NCBI RefSeq assembly: GCF_030695065.1 | Contig: NZ_JAUYTR010000009.1 | Span: 295,951 to 359,950 of the forward strand | Origin: Sediminibacterium sp. | Lineage (GTDB): Bacteria > Bacteroidota > Bacteroidia > Chitinophagales > Chitinophagaceae | DNA length: 64,000 bases | Direction: 5' to 3' | In this document: positions 9,251 to 18,239 of the stretch, one piece after another | Layout of the letters: every line of letters starts with the position of its first letter | Position numbering within the stretch: the first letter of the stretch is position 1 | Program-made: the position numbers and the translations under genes | The notes under the pieces: generated by a model | Databases searched by the model: none | What the model was told of the DNA's origin: nothing | What the model saw: only the letters and a program-made list of their open reading frames with translations

Positions 9251-10957
9251 TTATCTTTTGAAAAAAGAAAAACAAGCACTTAACAATACAACAATTAAAG
9301 CACCTGCTACATTGAGCCATAAAAATCCAAGTCCTATGATATTATATTTATCTAAAAGGAATAATAAAATAACCAATAACTCACCTATTACGGCAGCCCT
9401 AAATACGGCAGTACCCCCAATCTTCTTCATATAAAAAGCAACCAAAAATATTCCCAGTATTACTCCATAAAATAAGGAACCCAACACATTTACTGCTTCA
9501 ATTAGACTTCCCATTCCGGTTGCAAACTGTGCAGTAATAATGCAAAAGATACCCCAATAGAATGTGTACCATTTAGACAATCTATATTCTCTTAAGTCTT
9601 GAGCAACCGAGTCACTCAATTTCTCTTTTTTAGTAAACCGCTGATGAAAATCAACCATCGTACAAGAAGCCAATGAGTTTAATGCTGCAGCAATTGAACC
9701 CCAAGCAGCTAAGAAAATAATAGCAATTAATAATCCTACTAAGCCACTGGGCAAAAAGTCTACCACAAATCGCAAGAATATATAGTTGGTATCATTGGTA
9801 TCAGAACCTGGTACGGCTTTTTTAATAACAGCTTTATACTCATTTTTAATGACCGTTAATTTAGCTGCGCCTTTAGCAACACTGTCTTTAATTGCAGTTG
9901 TTGGTTGCAAAACATACAATTTACTATGGGCTTGCTGTGTAGCTTGTTGATCATTAAAACGATACTTTATTTGTTCTAATGAATCTTTGTAGGGCGTTAG
10001 CATAGCTTTGTCTTCCGCAGCCTTATTAAAGAATACTGGAGAAGGATTGAACTGATAAAAGGTGAATAACAAAGCTCCTAATAGAAGTATTAAAAATTGC
10101 ATAGGCACTTTAACCAACCCATTCATCAATAAGCCAATTTTACTTTCTTGTTCAGATTTAGCAGTTAAATACCTTCCAACTTGAGACTGGTCAGTTCCAA
10201 AATAAGACAATGCTAAAAAGAATCCACCAATAATACCGCTGATTAAATTATAACGATCCTTCCAATCAAACCCATTTTCTGTAAATCCTGTCGTAATTAC
10301 ATTCATTTTTCCTGCTGCACCACTTACTGCAAGCGCTTCACTAAATCCAACATTCTCAGGTAAATTAGATACAATTAAATAACCTGCAATAAACATCCCT
10401 ATGAAAATGATAATCAATTGCAACTGTTGGGTATAGGCAACCGCTTTTGCTCCACCCGAAACAGTATAAACAATTAACATTCCTCCCATCACAATATTGG
10501 TATAAAAAATGTCCCACCCCATTAATGATGATAAAATGATAGAGGGCGCATAGATGCTAATACCTGTTGAAAGGCCTCTAGATAATAGAAACAATGAGGA
10601 AGTAAACACCCTTGTTTTTAAATCGAACCGTTGCTCTAAAAATTCGTAAGCAGTAATTACTTTTAACTTGCTAAATAATGGAACAAAAGTGATACACAAA
10701 ACCACCATGGCTATTGGAATTCCAAAGTAATATTGAACAAATCGCATTCCATCTGTAAATGCTTGTCCCGGTGCCGATAAAAAAGTAATCGCACTAGCTT
10801 GGGTGCCCATAATACTCAACAATACAATATACCAAGGCATATTTCGGTTACTTAAAAAATAACCTTCCATGTCTTTGCTGGTTCTGCTCTTGTAAACCCC
10901 ATAAGCAATGATGCCCGTAAGCGTGAGAATTAAAATGACCCAATCAGCTGTTCTCAT
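9251..10957 (-). CDS. Sodium:solute symporter (SSS family)
   Basis: 568-aa inner-membrane transporter with about 13 hydrophobic segments, starting with a periplasmic N-terminal helix (WVILILTLTGIIAYGVY) and then NMPWYIVLLSIMGTQASAITFLSAPG, characteristic of SSS sodium symporters. GTDQSQVGRYL near the middle is also family-typical. A hydrophilic loop of roughly 90 residues (about 315-400, charged, DSLEQIKYRF...) interrupts the helices. Its ATG overlaps the stop of the 37-aa protein (ATGA), so translation is probably coupled. Substrate is likely a sugar or sugar acid given the PIG-L and amylase neighbours, but this is inference. Confidence 0.93.
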   Translation of the reverse strand: MRTADWVILILTLTGIIAYGVYKSRTSKDMEGYFLSNRNMPWYIVLLSIMGTQASAITFLSAPGQAFTDGMRFVQYYFGIPIAMVVLCITFVPLFSKLKVITAYEFLEQRFDLKTRVFTSSLFLLSRGLSTGISIYAPSIILSSLMGWDIFYTNIVMGGMLIVYTVSGGAKAVAYTQQLQLIIIFIGMFIAGYLIVSNLPENVGFSEALAVSGAAGKMNVITTGFTENGFDWKDRYNLISGIIGGFFLALSYFGTDQSQVGRYLTAKSEQESKIGLLMNGLVKVPMQFLILLLGALLFTFYQFNPSPVFFNKAAEDKAMLTPYKDSLEQIKYRFNDQQATQQAHSKLYVLQPTTAIKDSVAKGAAKLTVIKNEYKAVIKKAVPGSDTNDTNYIFLRFVVDFLPSGLVGLLIAIIFLAAWGSIAAALNSLASCTMVDFHQRFTKKEKLSDSVAQDLREYRLSKWYTFYWGIFCIITAQFATGMGSLIEAVNVLGSLFYGVILGIFLVAFYMKKIGGTAVFRAAVIGELLVILLFLLDKYNIIGLGFLWLNVAGALIVVLLSACFSFFKR

Positions 10958-11067
10958 TTAAATAAGTTTGTAAACCAATCAAAAAAAAGTATTTGGGCCA
11001 ATAAAACCAGTAACACAAAAATGTACCAGCTTTTCCATGACTTAAATATTGGTATTTTCTCTTTCAT
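10954..11067 (-). CDS. 37-aa single-pass membrane protein, coupled to the symporter
   Basis: Very short gene read from the sequence: MKEKIPIFKSWKSWYIFVLL... with one hydrophobic helix (WYIFVLLVLLAQILFFDWF) and a lysine-rich N-terminus. Its ATG overlaps the stop of the 50-aa gene (ATGA, 11064-11067) and its own TGA overlaps the symporter ATG (10954-10957). This two-sided overlap within an operon strongly supports translation. By position it could be an accessory subunit or assembly factor of the symporter; I know of no named family for it. Confidence 0.75.
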   Translation of the reverse strand: MKEKIPIFKSWKSWYIFVLLVLLAQILFFDWFTNLFK

Positions 11068-11216
11068 CTTTTTGATTTAGAACTAAGTAAACCACCCCCT
11101 AGTAATCCTAAAGCTAATCCAATTAACAATCCTGCTTTTACGTTTTTTAAAAATAAGCCAATGACCACTCCTATAATCACTAACATAAAAAAACTTATTT
11201 TTTTTCTTGGTTGCAT
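11064..11216 (-). CDS. 50-aa glycine-rich two-helix membrane protein
   Basis: Short gene read from the sequence: a basic start (MQPRKKISFF), a first hydrophobic stretch (MLVIIGVVIGLFL), a short KNVKA turn and a Gly/Leu-rich second stretch (GLLIGLALGLLGGGLL) ending in SSKSKR. The Gly-rich helices resemble small hydrophobic hairpin proteins. It starts 4 nt after the PIG-L stop and overlaps the next small gene by ATGA, so it is an integral operon member. Function unknown; toxin-like small hydrophobic proteins look similar, but the operon context favours a transporter accessory. Confidence 0.72.
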   Translation of the reverse strand: MQPRKKISFFMLVIIGVVIGLFLKNVKAGLLIGLALGLLGGGLLSSKSKR

Positions 11217-11219
11217 AAC

Positions 11220-13781
11220 TTATTTATTGGGAGCCATTGATACCAAATTAGCTAATAATTTATAGCTGCCAGCTACTCCCGCAGGCAATTGCCTGAACAA
11301 TACTAAACTCACATAAGTAAAATTGCCTTTCCCATATTTTGTAGTTACTAAACTACCGTTTGTGGGTTTGTCATTCGTATCATTCATTTGCAATATTGAT
11401 TCATAAGGTGCTTTAACAGGCTCCATCTGATAGGTACTTCTTTCTTGCACCCAATTATCAAAGTCTTTATCTACAATTTTATTGGGGAAATTTAATATCG
11501 GATGATTTAATTGTAGCATTTGAACAGGTGCCTTTTCTTCGGTAACCCGTATATTAGACATGGTAAAATCATAAGGTCCAACTTTTACTCTTTTGTTGCC
11601 AACCAAGTTACTTTTTAAATACTGAACAATCAAATGCCCCCCTTGCTGAATATACCGATTGATTACTTCATTCTTATTGGTCAACCATTCATGAATATTA
11701 TATGCCCTTATACCTACTACAATAACATCATATGCAGCTAATTTAGTTTCAACAATATCTGATTCAGATAAAAACTCAACTGTATGTCCTAATTGCAATA
11801 GCGCTTCTGGCACTTTATCTCCGGCACCAACAATATATCCAACACGCTTAGGGATAGATTGAATTGGTTCGTGTATCACTCTTGCTTGATCTTTATATAA
11901 GTAATTGATAGAAGGAATATGGTCGTATTTAATGGTTTTAAGTAATTGGTCGTAAGCATAATTTTTCCCGTTAATAGTAAATTTTATTTCTGCATTAATA
12001 TTTTCCGGTTTTTGCTTTACTAAAGCTGTATTTAAATTAACTGCAAATGGATAAATATTCCCAGCTATAAAATTCATTGTAGAATCTTTAGAATAAAGAA
12101 ATTTCTCTCCTTCTTTCAAGCTAATAGTAACTGGAATATTAGACAAAGTGAAATTGGTTTTAAATTGTAACAATAAAGCTGGAGTAGAAAGATTTTTTTT
12201 GTTAGGCGTTTGTACATTGGTAAGCAACACATTTTTATCTAATTCTACAACAACACGCGGAATTACATTTAGTGGCTGAAAAATTTCTCCTCTCACCAAA
12301 TCTACTAACTTGAATTGAATAGGCTTATCTACAACAAACTCAATTCCATTTAAAGAAAATATAAACTGTGCAGTAAAAGGCGGAAGTGAATTAGCCCTTC
12401 CAATAAACTGATAATTAGACACATCAAAAGTACCCATATCTTTCATTGGCGCTGCCAACCAATATGGCTGAGAAACAGGCTGATCTTCAGAAATAGAATA
12501 AGCATAATTAATTGAATAATTAGTATTGTTTTGCAATGTCTTATTGATGCTAGTATCGTACCCAACACTATTATTAGAAAGGAGTTTTATTCTACTTAAT
12601 TGTATAGATGCATCACTTCGTTTATTTACTAGAAATTGTATGCCCAATTTTTCTCCAGGTACTGCATACTCTGATTCAGTTGTAGCTTCAACGACTATTC
12701 CAGAACAGGCTATTATGAGTGATTCAATTTCTTTAAGCTTTTGCTCTTTCCAAATTCCATTATACGAAAGGGCTTTAATTTGTTGATGTAATTTTACTAA
12801 TTCAGTAATTGATTGTGCTGGTTGTACAAAATTAAATTGTTGAATAATTTGCTGAATTGATTGTTCAATGGCTTTACCAGCATTTGGAATACGACTCCAA
12901 TCAGTTGCAACTCCTTCCATTAAACTATTTTTTGCGGTATCTCCTGCAATTGTAGTAAAGTATTCAAATACTGGTCCTTTTCTTCTTGGTCTTCCTTCGC
13001 CCTGACTCTTATGCATACTTCTTGCTTCTCCTCCTACTTCGCCATAACTTTGGCCAAGGAATGGATTAAAAACACCTGCATCAATTTTCAGTTGATTTTC
13101 ATTGGTAGTATTTGCACCTCCAAAATTAAATGTATTCCAAAGCAATCTTTTGGCTTGCCAAACACTTACTCCTTGAGTTAACTGTTCAGGAAATTGATTG
13201 GGGTCAGCAGCTGCAGTAAAAGCCTCTATAGATAAAACAGCAGAAGAAGCGTGGTGTCCATGACCAGCTCTTGCGTCTGGTGGGAATCGGTTGATAATAA
13301 TATCTGGCTGAAATTTTCGAATAACCCAAACCATATCTGCTAATACTTTTCTTCTATCCCAATATTGAAGTGTTTCATTGGCTGTTTTGCTGAACCCAAA
13401 TTCATAGGCACTGGTGAAATATTGTTCAGCGCCATCTATTTGACGAGCTGCCAATAATTCTTGTGTTCTAATTAACCCTAATTCAACTCCTTGCTCAGGT
13501 CCAATTAAATTTTGGCCGCCATCTCCTCTTGTTAAACTTAAATAAGCTGTTCTATATTTTTTCTCTCTTGCTAAATAAGGAAGCAAACTATTGTTTTCGT
13601 CGTCTGGATGAGCTGCAATATAAAGTACACTTCCTAACACTTGCAATTTTTGTAGTTGTTGAAAAATGGCAGCACTTCCATTCAATTCTGGATTTTGTGC
13701 CGTTAATTTAATTGGAGCAATTATTGAAATCCCAACAAAAAAGAGAACAATTAATGAACGCATTGCAGTCTTAATTAGCAT
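11220..13781 (-). CDS. PIG-L family deacetylase, large secreted form
   Basis: 853-aa protein with an N-terminal signal segment (SLIVLFFVGISIIAPIKLTAQ). The PIG-L domain spans about residues 50-290: the metal site AAHPDDE (H60-D63 in the numbering from 13787), SLTRGDGGQN, LLAARQIDGAEQYF and the distal GHGHHASSA histidines. These Zn enzymes remove N-acetyl groups from GlcNAc-type sugars. A long Bacteroidota-type C-terminal region contains beta-rich stretches and, near about 640-850, a glutamine-amidotransferase-like fold segment (VGYIVGAGDKVPEALLQLG, YDVIVVGIRAYNIHEWL). The ATG at 13781 is preferred over a TTG two codons upstream. First gene of the symporter/amylase operon. Confidence 0.88.
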   Translation of the reverse strand: MLIKTAMRSLIVLFFVGISIIAPIKLTAQNPELNGSAAIFQQLQKLQVLGSVLYIAAHPDDENNSLLPYLAREKKYRTAYLSLTRGDGGQNLIGPEQGVELGLIRTQELLAARQIDGAEQYFTSAYEFGFSKTANETLQYWDRRKVLADMVWVIRKFQPDIIINRFPPDARAGHGHHASSAVLSIEAFTAAADPNQFPEQLTQGVSVWQAKRLLWNTFNFGGANTTNENQLKIDAGVFNPFLGQSYGEVGGEARSMHKSQGEGRPRRKGPVFEYFTTIAGDTAKNSLMEGVATDWSRIPNAGKAIEQSIQQIIQQFNFVQPAQSITELVKLHQQIKALSYNGIWKEQKLKEIESLIIACSGIVVEATTESEYAVPGEKLGIQFLVNKRSDASIQLSRIKLLSNNSVGYDTSINKTLQNNTNYSINYAYSISEDQPVSQPYWLAAPMKDMGTFDVSNYQFIGRANSLPPFTAQFIFSLNGIEFVVDKPIQFKLVDLVRGEIFQPLNVIPRVVVELDKNVLLTNVQTPNKKNLSTPALLLQFKTNFTLSNIPVTISLKEGEKFLYSKDSTMNFIAGNIYPFAVNLNTALVKQKPENINAEIKFTINGKNYAYDQLLKTIKYDHIPSINYLYKDQARVIHEPIQSIPKRVGYIVGAGDKVPEALLQLGHTVEFLSESDIVETKLAAYDVIVVGIRAYNIHEWLTNKNEVINRYIQQGGHLIVQYLKSNLVGNKRVKVGPYDFTMSNIRVTEEKAPVQMLQLNHPILNFPNKIVDKDFDNWVQERSTYQMEPVKAPYESILQMNDTNDKPTNGSLVTTKYGKGNFTYVSLVLFRQLPAGVAGSYKLLANLVSMAPNK

Positions 13782-13888
13782 ATTCAAGCATTTATCGTTT
13801 TAACGAAGATAGCTATAGTTGGCTTTGTGGGTTTTACCATTTAAAAAAAACATGATGAGTATCATATTGGGAAATATATCTACTCATA

Positions 13889-13917
13889 TTTGATAAAATA
13901 GCTGAAAAATAACTTTG
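13889..13917 (+). promoter_or_regulatory. Bacteroidota-type promoter for the outer-membrane beta-barrel gene
   Basis: TTTG (13889-13892), 17 nt, then TAACTTTG (13910-13917) matches the TTTG / TAnnTTTG consensus used by the Bacteroidota primary sigma factor. The predicted transcription start is near 13923, giving a leader of about 12 nt before the ATG at 13936. Confidence 0.65.
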
Positions 13918-13935
13918 TTCAAAATTTAAAGAAAT

Positions 13936-14568
13936 ATGAAAAAGATTATTGCAGTTACCTTGTTTGCAGCATTAAGTTTTTCGGCTAATGCACAGAAAAA
14001 AGGATTACAAGGCATCACATTTGCCACATCACAATTTGGTTATACCCAAACTAAAACGGGCACCACTAAAAGCACTAATTTTACCCTATTACCTATTATT
14101 GGAACTTTTGTGTCTCCATCGGTTGCAATTGGCGCGGGTATTGGAACTTTAAATATTAAATCGGTGAATGGAGCAACCACCACTGCTAATACAGGATTAT
14201 TCGTTTTTCAACCTTTGGTTAGAAAATATTGGAACGTAGCAGGAAGTATGTACTTTTTTGGACAATTAGCCGCACCTTTTATTAGCGGAAAAGAAAAACA
14301 AAGTGAATTAAAAGTTAGTCAGTTTGGCTTGGCTGCTTCTGGCGGCTTAGACATGATTTTAGGGAAACATTTTAGTGTAGAGTTTTCCTACAATTTAGCC
14401 AACTTTTCTGTAACCACTTTAACTCCTAAAACTGGCAATAAAACAACAGTTACCGACTTTTCACTTGCACATGTTGCGAATGTAGAAAATGTATACAATG
14501 GGGCATTAGGTGGTAGCAATCCTACCCTAACTACTCCTTTGTCATTTGGGTTCAAATTTTTGTTTTAG
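13936..14568 (+). CDS. Outer-membrane beta-barrel protein, small porin-like
   Basis: 210-aa protein with a textbook signal peptide (MKKIIAVTLFAALSFSANAQ; cleavage after ANA-Q) and a beta-barrel domain of alternating polar/aromatic strands (FATSQFGYTQTKTG..., FFGQLAAPFISG..., FGLAASGGLDMILGKHF). It ends in a C-terminal aromatic residue (SFGFKFLF), the signal for BAM-mediated insertion. It resembles the eight-strand OmpW/OmpX-like group found widely in Bacteroidota; no specific ligand can be assigned. Single-gene unit with its own promoter and terminator. Confidence 0.85.
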   Translation: MKKIIAVTLFAALSFSANAQKKGLQGITFATSQFGYTQTKTGTTKSTNFTLLPIIGTFVSPSVAIGAGIGTLNIKSVNGATTTANTGLFVFQPLVRKYWNVAGSMYFFGQLAAPFISGKEKQSELKVSQFGLAASGGLDMILGKHFSVEFSYNLANFSVTTLTPKTGNKTTVTDFSLAHVANVENVYNGALGGSNPTLTTPLSFGFKFLF

Positions 14569-14591
14569 CTTCTACTCAATCAATCATATCT

Positions 14592-14622
14592 AACCGGTCA
14601 ATTTAACTTGACCGGTTTTTTT
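14592..14622 (+). terminator. Rho-independent terminator of the barrel gene
   Basis: A 10-bp perfect stem AACCGGTCAA/TTGACCGGTT (14592-14601 and 14608-14617, 6-nt loop) followed by a T run to 14622, 24 nt downstream of the stop codon. Confidence 0.92.
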
Positions 14623-14723
14623 ATTTCAAAAGGTCTCGTTTATATGCAACAACCAATCAACAAAATGGCTCTACTATCTGTAAACATGGTTAATTTGCAC
14701 ACGAACCCAATAACTTATACTTA

Positions 14724-17015
14724 ATGATGTACCACTTTGGTAATTGGAATACAAAAATCATATTAAAACTTTTGGCTACTGTTTTATTTTTTTTGGTGGG
14801 AATTGCGGAAACATTTGGACAGAATAGACAAAAAATACCCATTGATGGTAATAGATGGTACCAATTAACGAATGTTGAAAGGGGATTACAACAATTATTT
14901 GATGGAGACCTTTTTACGGCTGTAGATGCCCAATTTGATAAAATAATTCCTTTACACGAATCTTATTACCCCCTTTTAAAGGGTGAATCAATGGTTATTG
15001 ATAGTATTCGTTTTTATGATTGGAATGGAATCAGTACCAAGCCATTTACACTTTACATAATAGATAGTAATTGGAATAGAAAAGCAATTGCTTCTTTTGA
15101 CGGGTCAAAATATGATCGTTGGGTTGGCCCTTACCCAGAGCGTCCTGATATTATTAAATTAGATGTTGCTGCAAGAAATATTATGTACTTAATGATTATT
15201 GCTGAAAATGATTTCCCTTCTGAAATTGAATGCTTTGGTTATTATACTCCGCCAGCAGCAACTACCCCTGTTTTAAAAAGAAAAATCCCACTATCAAACT
15301 TGTTAGGAGTTAACGGATACGAATGGAATTTTTCTGATCCACTTACAGACCCATTTATTATTGACCCAAAAAGATTAAATGCAGTAAAATCATTCAGTGG
15401 ATTTAGACATTATTTAGATTGGCAAAAATTAGAATACAAGCAAGGAAGCTATACATATAGCCCTACTAGAAGTGGTAGCTGGAACTATGATGCTATTTAC
15501 GAAACTTGTTTAAAAGAAGGCATCACCGTTTTGGCCTGTTTAAAAACCCTTCCAGATTGGATGCTTAATTCTTATCCAGACAGTTTGAAAGACTTAGAAA
15601 ATAATCCTGTTTTTTATGGTAAAAATTTAAATGATCCTGCATCTTATATTGATCAAGCCAAATTAGCATTTCAGTTTGCCGCTAGGTATGGAAAAAATAA
15701 AACAGTAGATCAACAATTATTGAATGTGTATGATACTGCCCGCTGGACAGGGGATGAAATAAACCAAGTAAAAGTAGGTCTTGGACTAATTGAATATATA
15801 GAATGCGAAAACGAAAGAGATAAATGGTGGAAGGGAAGAAAAGCATATCAAACTGGAAGAGAATATGCAGCCAATTTATCTGCATTTTATGATGGTCATA
15901 AAAACACCTTGGGTATTGGTGTGGGTGTTAAAAACGCTGATAGCAGTATGAAAGTAGTGATGGCAGGCGTTGCCTTAGCCACAACCGATTATTTCAGGGG
16001 AATGATAGATTGGTGCAAGGAATTTAGGGGATATAAACCCGATGGAAGCGTTAATATTTGTTGGGATATCATCAATTATCATTTGTACACCAATAGCAGT
16101 AACTTAAATAGAGCTATAGCACCCGAATTAAAGTCTAGTAATACCAATGCTGACTCCATTGCAAAAGCATTTATACAATCAGCTGCAATTTATTTGAATA
16201 ATATGCCGGTTTGGGTAACTGAAACAGGTTTTGATATCAATCCCAAAAGCCCCAACAAAGCCATTGCTATTGGCAATAAAACAGTTTTACAAACCCAAGC
16301 TGATTGGATTTTAAGAACCGCACTTTTATATTCCAGAAATGGTATCATGAAACAATTTTTTTACCAATTGGAAGATGATACTCCAGACTCTGAACAACTA
16401 TATGCTACGAGTGGCCTATATGGAGATCAATTAAAACCTAGACCAGCTGCTGATTTTATTAGGCAAACAAACCATTTATTTGGATCTTATTATTATAATC
16501 AAACTTTAAATACAGATCCTATTGTAGATCAATATGTACTAAACGACACGAGCTACATATATGTGATGTATGTACCTGATGAAAAAGGCAGAACCGAACT
16601 ATTTACTCTAGACCTAGGAAATGCGGATTCGGCTTACTTATATAGCCCCATTGCTGGAATGGAGAATATGCAATTGAGTAAATTAAAAACAACGAATGGT
16701 AAAGTGATTGTTACTGCAACTGAAACTCCTTTGTTTGTAAAAGGAGTTGGTTTTATAAGCCAACTTCCAAATGCATCAACAGGAATAAAGGTTTTCCCTA
16801 ATCCAGTTAAAAATACCCTGACCATTCAGGGATTACATAGTGGAATCAATCAGCAAGTAACGATCTTTAATTCTTTGGGGAAAACCATCACAAGAGGAAC
16901 AACGGCAAGTAATACTTATCAGGTAAATACGGGTTCGTTAGCTGCCGGCATTTATTATGTTGAAATCAGGAATAACCAACAAAAGCAAACCTTTCCTTTT
17001 ATCAAAACAAACTAG
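14724..17015 (+). CDS. Secreted glycoside-hydrolase-like protein with T9SS sorting domain
   Basis: 763-aa protein probably exported by the type IX secretion system. A signal peptide (LLATVLFFLVGIAETFGQ) is followed by a beta-sandwich-like region at about 40-175, then a TIM-barrel-like domain (about 185-600). Inside it, N363-E364 (ECENERD) and E500 (VWVTETGFD) sit where clan GH-A enzymes carry the acid/base (NE) and nucleophile (TE) at the ends of strands 4 and 7. The last 75 residues (GIKVFPNPVKNTLTIQG ... GIYYVEIRNN) form a type A T9SS C-terminal sorting domain. I cannot assign it to a numbered GH family; substrate unknown. Confidence 0.8.
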   Translation: MMYHFGNWNTKIILKLLATVLFFLVGIAETFGQNRQKIPIDGNRWYQLTNVERGLQQLFDGDLFTAVDAQFDKIIPLHESYYPLLKGESMVIDSIRFYDWNGISTKPFTLYIIDSNWNRKAIASFDGSKYDRWVGPYPERPDIIKLDVAARNIMYLMIIAENDFPSEIECFGYYTPPAATTPVLKRKIPLSNLLGVNGYEWNFSDPLTDPFIIDPKRLNAVKSFSGFRHYLDWQKLEYKQGSYTYSPTRSGSWNYDAIYETCLKEGITVLACLKTLPDWMLNSYPDSLKDLENNPVFYGKNLNDPASYIDQAKLAFQFAARYGKNKTVDQQLLNVYDTARWTGDEINQVKVGLGLIEYIECENERDKWWKGRKAYQTGREYAANLSAFYDGHKNTLGIGVGVKNADSSMKVVMAGVALATTDYFRGMIDWCKEFRGYKPDGSVNICWDIINYHLYTNSSNLNRAIAPELKSSNTNADSIAKAFIQSAAIYLNNMPVWVTETGFDINPKSPNKAIAIGNKTVLQTQADWILRTALLYSRNGIMKQFFYQLEDDTPDSEQLYATSGLYGDQLKPRPAADFIRQTNHLFGSYYYNQTLNTDPIVDQYVLNDTSYIYVMYVPDEKGRTELFTLDLGNADSAYLYSPIAGMENMQLSKLKTTNGKVIVTATETPLFVKGVGFISQLPNASTGIKVFPNPVKNTLTIQGLHSGINQQVTIFNSLGKTITRGTTASNTYQVNTGSLAAGIYYVEIRNNQQKQTFPFIKTN

Positions 17016-17031
17016 AAAGCCCTAAAATGCA

Positions 17032-17055
17032 AAATGCCACATTGAAGTGGCATTT
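17032..17055. terminator. Hairpin terminator shared by the T9SS gene and tRNA-Asp
   Basis: A perfect 9-bp stem AAATGCCAC/GTGGCATTT with a 6-nt loop lies between the stop of the T9SS gene (plus) and the 3' end of tRNA-Asp (minus). On the minus strand it is followed by TGCATTTT; on the plus strand only its own TTT follows, so it should work better for the tRNA. Confidence 0.6.
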
Positions 17056-17056
17056 G

Positions 17057-17130
17057 CGGACCGGACGGGACTCGAACCCGCGACCTCCGCCGTGACAGGG
17101 CGGCATTCTAACCAACTGAACTACCGATCC
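17057..17130 (-). tRNA. tRNA-Asp (GTC)
   Basis: 74-nt cloverleaf. Acceptor GGATCGG pairs with CCGGTCC (one T-G wobble), discriminator G. The anticodon stem CCGCC/GGCGG encloses CTGTCAC with anticodon GTC, and the T-loop is GGTTCGAGTCC. CCA is not encoded. It is antisense to a spurious plus-strand ORF. Confidence 0.96.
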
Positions 17131-17168
17131 GTTCCTATTTCCGACAGGTTATGTCGTTTTTGGGATTG

Positions 17169-17201
17169 CAAAGATAAGGGGAAAACACTTTTTGAAACAA
17201 A
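17169..17201 (-). promoter_or_regulatory. Promoter of tRNA-Asp
   Basis: Read on the minus strand, TTTG (17201-17198), 21 nt, TATCTTTG (17176-17169) fits the Bacteroidota consensus and would start transcription near 17163, about 33 nt before the mature tRNA. It lies in the gap between accA and the tRNA. Confidence 0.5.
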
Positions 17202-17251
17202 TCTTTTCAAAAAAAAAAGCAATGCCTATTTTTACCGTCAAATCATATAAT

Positions 17252-18232
17252 ATGCCTCAATACCCCAATAGACAATTTCTTGATTTTGAAACCCCCATCA
17301 AAGAGTTATATGAACAAATTGATGCGACTAAAAAGTTAGCCGAGAAAAATCCCAAAATAGATTATACCAATACAATTCAACAATTAGAAGATTCCATTTT
17401 AGAAAAAAGAAAGGAAATCACGAGTAATTTAACTCCTTGGCAAAGGGTTCAACTTAGCCGTCACCCAGATCGGCCTTATACCTTGAAATACATTGAAAAA
17501 ATGTGTACCAATTTTGTTGAGCTGCACGGAGACAGAAATGTGAAGGACGACAAAGCAATGGTGGGTGGGTTTGCTCAATTAGACGGAGAAACGGTGATGA
17601 TAATGGGCCAACAAAAAGGGGTGAATACCAAAATGCGTCAAATGAGAAATTTTGGTATGGCCAATCCAGAAGGTTATCGCAAAGCCCTTCGACTAATGAA
17701 ATTGGCAGAAAAATTTAACAAGCCTGTTATTGCATTGATTGATACTCCTGGTGCTTTCCCAGGCCTAGAAGCAGAAGAAAGAGGACAAGGAGAAGCCATA
17801 GCAAGAAATATTTATGAAATGATGCGCCTGAAAGTTCCAATTGTTATTGTCATTATTGGTGAAGGAGCTAGCGGTGGGGCTTTAGGAATAGGTGTAGGAG
17901 ATAAAACCTTAATGATGGAGAACACTTGGTATACGGTGATTTCTCCGGAGAGTTGTAGCTCTATTTTATGGAGAAGTTGGGATAAAAAAGAAGTAGCTGC
18001 AGAACAGCTAAAACTAACGGCCAACGATATGAAAGGATTTGGTTTGGTAGATGAAATTGTACCAGAACCATTGGGAGGTGCACATTGGGATTATCAGGAA
18101 GCGGCCAATATATTAAAGGGCTGTATTCAAAAAGCCTTAGCTGAATTTAAGACTAAAGAACCAGCTGAAAGAGTTAACGAACGTATAGACAAATATTGTA
18201 AAATGGGATTCTGGGAAGAATCTACTATCTAA
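17252..18232 (+). CDS. accA: Acetyl-CoA carboxylase carboxyltransferase subunit alpha
   Basis: 326-aa subunit that, with AccD, transfers the carboxyl group from biotin to acetyl-CoA to make malonyl-CoA, the first step of fatty-acid synthesis. Family markers: [15 protein letters not shown] at the N-terminus, [43 protein letters not shown], and [15 protein letters not shown] forming the oxyanion/CoA pocket. The start at 17252 ([10 protein letters not shown]) gives the usual family length; the in-frame extension back to 17192 is poly-A-rich and not family-like. It is followed 7 nt later by dapA. Confidence 0.97.
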   Translation: MPQYPNRQFLDFETPIKELYEQIDATKKLAEKNPKIDYTNTIQQLEDSILEKRKEITSNLTPWQRVQLSRHPDRPYTLKYIEKMCTNFVELHGDRNVKDDKAMVGGFAQLDGETVMIMGQQKGVNTKMRQMRNFGMANPEGYRKALRLMKLAEKFNKPVIALIDTPGAFPGLEAEERGQGEAIARNIYEMMRLKVPIVIVIIGEGASGGALGIGVGDKTLMMENTWYTVISPESCSSILWRSWDKKEVAAEQLKLTANDMKGFGLVDEIVPEPLGGAHWDYQEAANILKGCIQKALAEFKTKEPAERVNERIDKYCKMGFWEESTI

Positions 18233-18239
18233 TAGAACT

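Noticed and set aside
11064..11216. The 50-aa Gly/Leu-rich protein as a type I toxin.
   Set aside because: It is embedded in an operon with start/stop overlaps and there is no sign of an antisense RNA promoter, so a transporter accessory is more likely.
17047..17250. Plus-strand 67-codon frame (MAFADRTGLEPATSAV...).
   Set aside because: It is the reverse complement of tRNA-Asp plus spacer; such tRNA-antisense frames are common false genes.
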